A stretch of 20,586 nucleotides of DNA from an uncultured Acetatifactor sp. (lineage in GTDB: Bacteria; Bacillota; Clostridia; Lachnospirales; Lachnospiraceae): the NCBI GenBank assembly GCA_910584435.1, contig CAJUAP010000068.1:1-20586 (forward strand), given 5' to 3'. Shown one piece after another: positions 15,741 through 20,586 of this stretch. The first letter of the stretch is position 1; each line of letters starts with the position of its first letter. The notes under the pieces were generated by a model. That model ran no database searches. It was given only the letters and a program-made list of their open reading frames with translations, and was not told the DNA's origin. The translations under genes and the position numbers were made by a program.

Positions 15741-17380
15741 ACAAGGATATAATCCTGCTGCTCAACAATGGAACCCTCCAATGGAAAACCCGGCAATGTA
15801 TCGCCCAGCGCTCTTGCTTCCGCCAGCAGAGAAGGATCTGTTACCAGTTCAAATTCATGCCCATGCATGCGCAGAAAGGCAAGCATTTCTCTGTTGGTAT
15901 CATCAAATGCATCAAATGCCCATTGAATAAAGGGGTAGTTAGCTTCTCCAATGAAACAGTAACCATAAGAGCTATGATATTTCTCCTTTAAATGGGGATC
16001 GATCCAATCTGTGACGGACGATATGAAGCGATACTGCCACGAACCATAACCCACATAATAATCTGTCAGTAAAATATGGGGAACATTGTAATGCCCGGTA
16101 AAAATCACAGGGATATTATTGCCATATACTTTCTCTACCTCCTGTGCCGCAGCAAGCAGCACATCCTTTGTATGTTCATATTTTTTCCAATCCGTATAAA
16201 AGCTTTTGTTCATATCAAACATTTGATTCCATACAAGAATGCAGGCAAATGCAATCCCCAGATATTTCCCAATGTGTTTGTCCCTTCCCAATCTGCTTAT
16301 CCGGCAGTAACAGAGGAAAATACCAAGCGCCGCAAAGAAAGGAAGAAACTGGCAGGAACGATAGGATGTGGTACGGGCTTCCACAATGGTCAACAGCATC
16401 GGCGTGATATACATGCCTGCAAACAGTACAGGATACCAGAATGATTTCTTCTTGAATGCCAGATAAACGGAGAGAATGGCAAGTATGATAATTGCTGTTT
16501 CGTATATGGCAGCCGGTGGATACAAAACAGCGTTTACATGATATACAAGCCAGAATCGTTTTAAAAGCATAATCAGATTCTGAAGCCCTTCTTTACTGCC
16601 GAATAATACCAGCATTTCCGAGATGCTTCGTTTGGCCATCAAGCCCACCATATCTTCCAGGCCGAAAATTCTTGTTATCAGGAAAATGGCAAGTTCTCTT
16701 AAGCACACACAGATGCTGCATAACAAAGCTCCGGTGAACAGATATTTTATAATGCAGATTGACTTGAAATCATCTGCGTCTGTCATACCGCGCAGGAATA
16801 ATATCACAAGGATTCCCAGAACATACAGAAGCAGAAAGGATTCACAGCAGCCGACGGACAGCAGCAGAAGCAGAGTGCTGCCGCCCCAATATTTTAATGC
16901 TTTTTTACCTCTGCAGTCCATGCCTTTCATAAAAGCAAGCAATGCTGCCGCAGTTCCGATATACCCCAAATCTACTCCATTATGAAGATAATAAATATAT
17001 ACTTCACTGATGATAGGATTGGATAGAAAGACACAGGCGAAAATAGTATAACCGGCAATGCCGATATCTTCTCCCAAAAGCCGTTTGAGAAGGATTGAAA
17101 ATAGAATTGCGGCCGCCATCAGACAGAGAACCCCTGCCAGCTCAGGCATAAAAGGGGTAAACTCCGAGAGATGGAAGATTTTATTGATTAAAAACAGGGT
17201 CCATCTGCCCATGACGACTGCAAGCCCCTCTGAGAAATAGAGTGATGCCGCAGTGTCATCGATTCCTATGGACGGATGTGTGATTGCAAAACCATAAGAA
17301 CAGATTCCGGTAAGAAGCAGTGCCGCCATATAGTATTTTTGCTTCATAAACCATTTTATTTCATTACACAGGTTGCGCAT
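15719..17380 (-). CDS. GtrII-type membrane glucosyltransferase domain protein
   Basis: A 553-residue polytopic membrane protein on the minus strand. After NEIKWFMKQKYYMAALLLTG come the motif HPSIGIDDTAASLYF and MGRWTLFLINKI, which I recognise from the GtrII glucosyltransferase-domain family (O-antigen or cell-envelope glycan modification with lipid-linked sugar). About ten to twelve hydrophobic helices follow (for example LAGVLCLMAAAILFSILL, YWGGSTLLLLLSVGCCESF, AIIILAILSVYLAF). A soluble C-terminal portion of about 150 residues begins after the last helix (WNQMFDMNKSFYTDWKKYEH). ATG at 17378-17380 is preceded on its strand by AAGGGG. Its stop lies inside comEC, a tail-to-tail 22-bp overlap. 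Acceptor and sugar are unknown. Confidence 0.82.
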   Translation of the reverse strand: MRNLCNEIKWFMKQKYYMAALLLTGICSYGFAITHPSIGIDDTAASLYFSEGLAVVMGRWTLFLINKIFHLSEFTPFMPELAGVLCLMAAAILFSILLKRLLGEDIGIAGYTIFACVFLSNPIISEVYIYYLHNGVDLGYIGTAAALLAFMKGMDCRGKKALKYWGGSTLLLLLSVGCCESFLLLYVLGILVILFLRGMTDADDFKSICIIKYLFTGALLCSICVCLRELAIFLITRIFGLEDMVGLMAKRSISEMLVLFGSKEGLQNLIMLLKRFWLVYHVNAVLYPPAAIYETAIIILAILSVYLAFKKKSFWYPVLFAGMYITPMLLTIVEARTTSYRSCQFLPFFAALGIFLCYCRISRLGRDKHIGKYLGIAFACILVWNQMFDMNKSFYTDWKKYEHTKDVLLAAAQEVEKVYGNNIPVIFTGHYNVPHILLTDYYVGYGSWQYRFISSVTDWIDPHLKEKYHSSYGYCFIGEANYPFIQWAFDAFDDTNREMLAFLRMHGHEFELVTDPSLLAEARALGDTLPGFPLEGSIVEQQDYILVHFTAEQ

Positions 17381-17460
17381 ATTCTACCCCTTCTCGCACA
17401 TATTTTTGTTCATAAATGGAAAGGCCGTAACAGTTCAGACAGCCCCTGCCGCGAAGTCAA

Positions 17461-17501
17461 AATTGCGCGCTAAAGTCAGCGTGCCGCCTTGCAATTATTG
17501 C
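17461..17501 (-). other. Structured, GC-richer stretch in the glucosyltransferase leader
   Basis: AATTGC (17461-17466) pairs with GCAATT (17491-17496) and encloses a hairpin GCGCT/AGCGT(G) around AAAGTC. GCAAT-T-ATTGC (17491-17501) is an alternative stem. It lies in the predicted 180-nt leader between the minus-strand promoter and the start at 17380, surrounded by more AT-rich DNA (about 17440-17515 is the GC-rich part). I match it to no riboswitch family I know. Confidence 0.35.
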
Positions 17502-17567
17502 GAGACCTGCAAAACCTGTCACATGCACAATAGAGCCTGTATGAACAAAATCAGCCGATTTATAGAA

Positions 17568-17595
17568 ATTATAGCATACGGAAGATAAAAGTAAA
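17568..17595 (-). promoter_or_regulatory. Extended -10 promoter for the glucosyltransferase gene
   Basis: Read on the minus strand: TTTACT (17595-17590), 16-nt spacer and TATAAT (17573-17568), with TG one base before it (TGCTATAAT). This is a perfect -10 with the extended element. Transcription would start near 17561 and give a leader of about 180 nt, longer than usual for this gene type, which contains the structured stretch at 17461-17501. Confidence 0.6.
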
Positions 17596-17676
17596 AGAAT
17601 ATTCGAACCCTTTTTCTGGATTCAAGACAATTATAAAGGTTCTGCTGAAATACACACGCCAATGCAAATCAAAACA

Positions 17677-17705
17677 TTGATTATTGATAAGAATAATGGT
17701 ATGAT
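17677..17705 (+). promoter_or_regulatory. Promoter for the NimA-like flavoprotein gene
   Basis: TTGATT (17677-17682), 17-nt spacer and TATGAT (17700-17705) match the housekeeping consensus. The start site would be near 17712, giving a leader of about 105 nt. It diverges from the glucosyltransferase promoter with about 80 nt between the two -35 elements, so this 436-nt gap holds a back-to-back promoter pair. Confidence 0.65.
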
Positions 17706-17816
17706 ACAAAAGAGATATTGAAGAACATACGGCGTATCCTGAGGAAAATGGGTGAGTAAGAATACAAGCTGATACTAAGGAGCTGCCGCAAAATAACATT
17801 GGTTTAAGGGGATTTT

Positions 17817-18287
17817 ATGAGAAGAAAAGACAGGGAAGTGACAGATATTGAGAGAATTAAACATATCATAAGCAGGTGTACCTGCTGCAGAATTGGTTTT
17901 TACGACAACGGCGAGGTATATATTGTTCCACTGAATTTTGGATATGAGGTAAAGGATGGTGCTTATGTTTTTTACTTTCATGGAGCAAAAGAAGGACGAA
18001 AGATGGAATTAATCAGAAGGAATCCCATGGCAGGATTTGAGATGGACACAAATTATGCTGTGTGCGGAGCGGAACTTGCCTGTGGTTATTCTGCACGTTT
18101 CCAGAGTATCATTGGCAATGGTATTGTCAGCATAGTATCAGAAATTGAGGAAAAGAAGAAGGGCCTTTTGCTGATAATGGAACATAACGCAGAGCAGAAA
18201 AATTGGAATTTTGATGAAAAAATGGTGGATGCGGTTGCCGTGTTCAAGCTGGAGATTACAAAATTAAGCTGTAAAGAGCACCAATAA
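17817..18287 (+). CDS. Pyridoxamine 5'-phosphate oxidase-fold flavoprotein, NimA-like
   Basis: A 156-residue cytoplasmic protein of the split-barrel, FMN-binding fold. The opening MRRKDREVTDIERIKHIISR, then CRIGFYDNGEVYIVPLNFGY, VFYFHGAKEGRKMELIRRNP, GFEMD and the later SIIGNGIVSIVSEIEEK follow the standard pattern of the pyridoxamine-oxidase-like group that includes nitroimidazole reductase NimA. These proteins are small FMN or F420-type reductases, or heme-related proteins, and the exact substrate is unknown here. AAGGGGA lies about 7 nt before ATG 17817. The gene has its own promoter (17677) and a clear terminator (18331-18364), so it appears monocistronic. A link to antibiotic resistance should not be assumed from the family name. 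Confidence 0.88.
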   Translation: MRRKDREVTDIERIKHIISRCTCCRIGFYDNGEVYIVPLNFGYEVKDGAYVFYFHGAKEGRKMELIRRNPMAGFEMDTNYAVCGAELACGYSARFQSIIGNGIVSIVSEIEEKKKGLLLIMEHNAEQKNWNFDEKMVDAVAVFKLEITKLSCKEHQ

Positions 18288-18330
18288 AGCAGCAGACAAC
18301 TTAGGAAACGCATACCCTGCCGTCAACATG

Positions 18331-18364
18331 GGGCATATGGAGGATTCTCTGTATGCTCTTTTTT
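18331..18364 (+). terminator. Rho-independent terminator after the flavoprotein gene
   Basis: A stem of 10 to 12 bp (18331-18342 with 18347-18358, including G-U pairs) closes a GATT loop and is followed by TTTTTT. It lies 44 nt beyond the stop at 18287 and separates the flavoprotein gene from the sigma-factor region. Confidence 0.85.
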
Positions 18365-18393
18365 AATGCATCCCTTGAAGAATCTAAAAAAAT

Positions 18394-18420
18394 TGTAACG
18401 AAACGCTGTTGAAACGGATT
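18394..18420 (+). promoter_or_regulatory. Possible ECF-type promoter of the sigma gene
   Basis: TGTAAC (18394-18399) resembles the AAC-type -35 of ECF sigma promoters, with CGGATT 15 nt further on as a possible -10; TGAAAC at 18410-18415 is a second AAC motif. ECF genes are commonly self-activated, so this is a reasonable place, but the -10 is not a good match and I hold it loosely. No convincing housekeeping promoter was found in 18365-18527. Confidence 0.25.
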
Positions 18421-18527
18421 AAAGGTGTAGAAGACACTGGTGAACTTCAAAATAGAAAATTTAAATAGAGGATATGAATTATTCTGCCGGCCATGGTACC
18501 TGGAGGGCAGATACGGAATGAAAAGAA

Positions 18528-18668
18528 GGAGGTGCAGGAATGGTATGAGAGTAAAGGAGGCGCAGGAATAGTATGGAGGGTAAAGGAGGCGCAGGAATGG
18601 TATGAGAGTAAAGGAGGTGCAGGAATGGTATGAGGGTAAAGGCGGTGCAGGAATAGTATGAGGGTAAG
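18528..18668 (+). repeat. Five tandem 28-bp ribosome-site-like repeats before the sigma gene
   Basis: Units start at 18528, 18556, 18585, 18613 and 18641; four are 28 bp and the second is 29. The consensus begins GGAGGTGCAGGAATGGTATG and ends AGAGTAAA or AGGGTAAA. A degenerate copy lies upstream (about 18503-18527) and a short fragment downstream. Units 1, 3 and 4 contain GGAGG, a 7-nt gap and ATG GTA TGA, a two-codon frame. The non-triplet unit length argues against protein coding. The sigma gene's own start region (GAGGAGGTGACATATGGATG) resembles the unit, so the array may have grown by duplication of that region. There are no spacers, so it is not CRISPR. Confidence 0.9.
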
Positions 18669-18702
18669 GCAGGAAGGCAGAACGATAATGAGGAGGTGAC
18701 AT

Positions 18703-19188
18703 ATGGATGAAATATATGAAAGATATTCCCAGATTGTATTTCACTTTCTGTATGTAAGATGCAGGGATGCGGAACTGTCAGAGGACTTAATGCAGGAGAC
18801 ATTTTTAAGGGCACTGGAAGCAATTGATTCATACAATGCCGGCTGTAAGATATCTACCTGGCTGTGCCAGATTGCGAAACATCTGCTGTACCAGCATTGG
18901 GAGAAAAACAACCGCGCCAGACTGGAAGAATTGGAAGAAGAACTGGAAGCTTCCAATGATACGGAACAGCAGGCAATTGCAAGGATTGAACTTATGGATG
19001 TTTGGGATAAATTACAATCTCTTCCTGTGGATATGAAAAAGGTAATAGAACTGAGAGTACTTGGCGATCTGTCCTATAGAGAGATTGGGGAGGTGCTTGG
19101 AAGGAGTGAGAATTGGGCGAGAGTAACCTTTTACCGTGGGAAATTGATATTGATGAAGGAGGTCTGGCATGGAACAGATGAAATGTGA
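18703..19188 (+). CDS. ECF-type RNA polymerase sigma factor
   Basis: A 161-residue group 4 sigma factor with only regions 2 and 4. Region 2 is seen as FHFLYVRCRDAELSEDLMQE, TFLRALEAIDSYNAG and STWLCQIAKHLLYQHWEKN (residues about 10-70). An acidic linker LEELEEELEASNDTEQQ follows. Region 4 is LPVDMKKVIELRVLGDLSYR, EIGEVLGRSENWARVTFYRG (about 105-150), the -35-binding helix-turn-helix. ATG 18703 is preceded by GAGGAGGTGA at ideal spacing. The 3' end overlaps the next gene by 20 nt, which encodes the zinc-finger anti-sigma, so the pair is translationally coupled. The 28-bp repeat array immediately upstream could influence its expression. Its regulon is unknown. Confidence 0.93.
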   Translation: MDEIYERYSQIVFHFLYVRCRDAELSEDLMQETFLRALEAIDSYNAGCKISTWLCQIAKHLLYQHWEKNNRARLEELEEELEASNDTEQQAIARIELMDVWDKLQSLPVDMKKVIELRVLGDLSYREIGEVLGRSENWARVTFYRGKLILMKEVWHGTDEM

Positions 19189-20065
19189 TATTATTCAGGA
19201 TTTAATACCATCATATGTGGATCAGATATGTTCGGAGGCCACCAGGAAATGTGTGGAAGAGCATATCAGAAGCTGCAGAGAATGTCAGCAGATGGTGGGA
19301 CTTGGCAGGAATCATGCGCTGTCAAGAGAAAAGATGGAACAGAAGGAATTGGACGGACTGAAAAAAATAAAACAGATCGGGCAGCTAAAAGGATTGGTCT
19401 GCTGTGGGTTGATGCTGTTTCTGGTAGTGTGTCTGGGGCTGAATTTATTTGTTTTCAAGGAAAATGTTTTATCAGATTCAGGATATACGGTGATGTTGAT
19501 TGTATGCATGATATTAGTGCTTATATCCGGCGCGGGCTATACCGGAAGGGCAGTATACCGCGGAAAGGGAATGGGCGCCGGGGCAAAAGAGGAATCAGGC
19601 AGCAGAGAGCATCTGCAGGAGAGGAAAATATCCCGGATAGCGGTATGGGTCATAGGCGTTGTATCATGTTCCGTCTGCGCTTACATTTTTATGCTGGATG
19701 TGGGTATAGTAAAAATGATGCAGGCCGGAAAGGAAAGCTTTTTGGGAAAGAAATTAGAAGAAATTGGTCCTGTTGTGGAGGGGCAGGTTATCATAGGATT
19801 TGCCATATGCATGATATTTCTGGCATATGTAATATTCCGTATCTTTAAATATGGTAAGGAGGGTAACTGGCTGATATGCCTTCTGGTGGCTGATACCTTT
19901 TTGTTATTTCAGTATGTGTTCCTGCTCGTAAGAATAGATACAATAGAAACGATAACATGGGCATTGCTGTCTATGACAGCTAGGACAATGTTTATCGGTG
20001 GTGTGGGAATTGTATGCAGTCTGCTGATATCGCATTATTTGAAGAGAAAAGCCAAGGGCATCTGA
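19169..20065 (+). CDS. Membrane anti-sigma factor with zinc-finger domain
   Basis: A 298-residue protein that should hold the upstream sigma factor at the membrane until a signal arrives. The N-terminal zinc-finger (zf-HC2, ZAS) spans about residues 1-45: CDIIQDLIPSYVDQICSEAT, then HIRSCRECQQ giving the H-x3-C-x2-C motif. A short basic helix (KELDGLKKIKQIGQL) leads to six hydrophobic helices (for example GLMLFLVVCLGLNLF, VMLIVCMILVLISGAG, IAVWVIGVVSCSVCAYIFM, IIGFAICMIFLAYVIF, WLICLLVADTFLLFQY, FIGGVGIVCSLLISHYL). Many anti-sigmas have one helix, so the six-helix C terminus may itself be the sensor. The start at 19169 has GGAGG 6 nt upstream inside the sigma gene. No obvious terminator follows. 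Confidence 0.9.
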   Translation: MEQMKCDIIQDLIPSYVDQICSEATRKCVEEHIRSCRECQQMVGLGRNHALSREKMEQKELDGLKKIKQIGQLKGLVCCGLMLFLVVCLGLNLFVFKENVLSDSGYTVMLIVCMILVLISGAGYTGRAVYRGKGMGAGAKEESGSREHLQERKISRIAVWVIGVVSCSVCAYIFMLDVGIVKMMQAGKESFLGKKLEEIGPVVEGQVIIGFAICMIFLAYVIFRIFKYGKEGNWLICLLVADTFLLFQYVFLLVRIDTIETITWALLSMTARTMFIGGVGIVCSLLISHYLKRKAKGI

Positions 20066-20121
20066 CTGTCTGCCATAAGTAACCAGAAAATGGCGAATGG
20101 CGGAAAAAAGCAGGAAAGCAA

Positions 20122-20150
20122 TTGACAATGCGGCAGAGGCATGATAATTA
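20122..20150 (+). promoter_or_regulatory. Promoter-like sequence before the candidate RNA
   Basis: A perfect -35 TTGACA lies at 20122-20127. The best -10 is GATAAT (20143-20148, 15-nt spacer, short) or the overlapping TAATTA (20145-20150, 17 nt). Start near 20155-20160 would coincide with the first hairpin of the candidate RNA. Confidence 0.4.
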
Positions 20151-20156
20151 TAGGTA

Positions 20157-20363
20157 ATGAAAAGCTTCAGTGCTTTTGCGGCGACAGAGAGGAGCTGCCC
20201 GTCCCGGCTATGTGGGCAATAGAAATACAAAGGAGCTCTCTGCTTTTGGAATTATCATCGGACTGCTCCCAAACATATTGAACTTTAATAGTTCAATGAG
20301 CGTGAATTGCAATTCAAAAAGAAAAGTGATGCCTGGGCCTAACAGCCCAGGCAATTTTCTTTT
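20157..20363 (+). ncRNA. Candidate structured small RNA or leader, about 205 nt, family not identified
   Basis: Between a promoter-like sequence and a strong terminator there is no credible protein gene but ordered secondary structure: AAAAGC/GCTTTT (20160-20165 with 20172-20177), a 7-bp stem CAGAGAG/CTCTCTG (20185-20191 with 20236-20242) enclosing GCCC/GGGC, ATTGAAC/GTTCAAT (20277-20283 with 20291-20297) and the perfect dyad TGAATTGCAATTCA (20303-20316), then the terminator. The size fits 6S-like or raiA-type RNAs or a riboswitch leader, but I see no diagnostic motif of any of these and no T-box sequence. A short gene begins 21 nt after the terminator, so an attenuated leader is an equal possibility. 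Confidence 0.4.
20330..20363 (+). terminator. Strong rho-independent terminator
   Basis: TGCCTGGGC (20330-20338) pairs perfectly with GCCCAGGCA (20345-20353) around a CTAACA loop, followed by ATTTTCTTTT. The 9-bp GC-rich stem and U-tract are textbook. It is 265 nt beyond the anti-sigma stop and only 21 nt before the ATG at 20385. Confidence 0.9.
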
Positions 20364-20384
20364 CCGAAAGAAGGACAAAATGCT

Positions 20385-20586
20385 ATGAAGGATACAAGGC
20401 TGCTGGATAAATTTAACGAGATTGAACAGATTTTATGCAGATATGACTATTATATCCATACACCGAAAAAATCCTCCATCTGACAAACGGGGAATTAAAA
20501 ATCCCGTATCTTATGGGTCTGCAGTATATTGCAAAGGAGCTTCCTGTATAATTCAAGTATAGGGAATTCCAAGAAAGAAGGTTGAG
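20385..20586 (+). pseudogene. Frameshifted, interrupted small gene running to the right edge
   Basis: From ATG 20385 (AAGGA about 10 nt upstream) 32 codons read MKDTRLLDKFNEIEQILCRY and on to HTPKK before a TGA at 20481. Coding-like sequence continues in another frame as ILHLTNGELKIPYLMGLQYI. Adding a single A to the six-A run at about 20464-20471 would join the two. The joined frame then meets TAA after AKELPV, beyond which FKYREFQERRL again looks coding. So I read this as the start of one gene with a frameshift and a nonsense codon. I do not recognise the family with confidence; the HLTNG...LMGLQ pattern faintly recalls small nuclease-type domains of mobile elements, which I would not rely on. 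A sequencing error in the A-run could explain the first defect but not the stop. Confidence 0.45.

Noticed and set aside
18528..18668. CRISPR array
   Set aside because: Repeat length of 28 fits, but copies are contiguous without unique spacers and no cas gene is near.
18301..18832. Minus-strand open frames rich in repeated SFTLIPFLHLL-like peptides
   Set aside because: The peptide repeat is only the reverse of the 28-bp DNA repeat array, and the frames run through a terminator and into the sigma gene.
20157..20384. T-box leader or known riboswitch
   Set aside because: No TGG-N-ACC-type T-box sequence and no specifier-loop pattern; no riboswitch core that I recognise. Kept only as an unassigned RNA.
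20170..20388. Small plus-strand protein of 72 residues
   Set aside because: It crosses a strong terminator, lacks a ribosome site and has no hydrophobic or domain pattern.

Overview
The window looks like chromosomal DNA of a low-to-medium GC Clostridia member, most likely a Lachnospiraceae relative. This rests on gene style and content: GerMN lipoprotein, NimA-like flavoprotein, an ECF sigma gene overlapping a multi-pass zinc-finger anti-sigma, strong GGAGG ribosome sites and frequent ATA/AGG codons. No rRNA, tRNA, CRISPR array, transposase or phage module is visible. Eighteen protein-coding loci are called, two of them incomplete (argB at the left edge, a broken gene at the right edge). One gene is on the minus strand.

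Layout. (1) 1-3474: the end of argB, then argD and an orphan secreted sugar-type solute-binding protein, all tightly spaced. (2) 3648-4079: a YdcZ-type small membrane transporter. (3) 4080-8463: a promoter with an adjacent 16-nt palindrome, then a ComEA-like SLBB/helix-hairpin-helix protein, an OmpR-type response regulator, its histidine kinase and a GerMN lipoprotein. (4) 8545-13001: a second OmpR-type regulator and kinase, followed by an ABC-2 type transporter (ATPase plus permease). In front of the ATPase lie three TTCAT boxes at exactly 11-nt spacing over an extended -10, so I infer that the regulator controls the exporter, as in peptide-antibiotic resistance modules. The ATPase and permease are separated by 250 nt rich in small inverted repeats. 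(5) 13143-15740: ComEC, carrying a ten-copy 15-bp in-frame repeat near its N terminus. It overlaps by 22 bp the convergent gene for a GtrII-type membrane glucosyltransferase (15719-17380, minus). (6) 17381-17816: a divergent promoter region, then a pyridoxamine-oxidase-fold protein ending at a clear terminator. (7) 18365-20065: an ECF sigma/anti-sigma pair preceded by five tandem 28-bp repeats that each resemble the sigma gene's own ribosome site and start codon. (8) 20066-20586: a candidate roughly 200-nt structured RNA with its own promoter-like sequence and a strong terminator. The terminator sits just before a short gene that appears frameshifted.

How it fits together. Most of the window is membrane and envelope signalling: two two-component systems, one ECF sigma pair, one exporter, one lipoprotein and one glycosyltransferase. 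ComEA-like and ComEC-like proteins flank the two signalling modules, but no other competence gene is present, so DNA uptake is possible but unproven. The least ordinary signals are the ribosome-site-like repeat array before the sigma gene, the repeat inside comEC, the right-edge RNA with its broken neighbour, and the structured stretch that splits the ABC operon.
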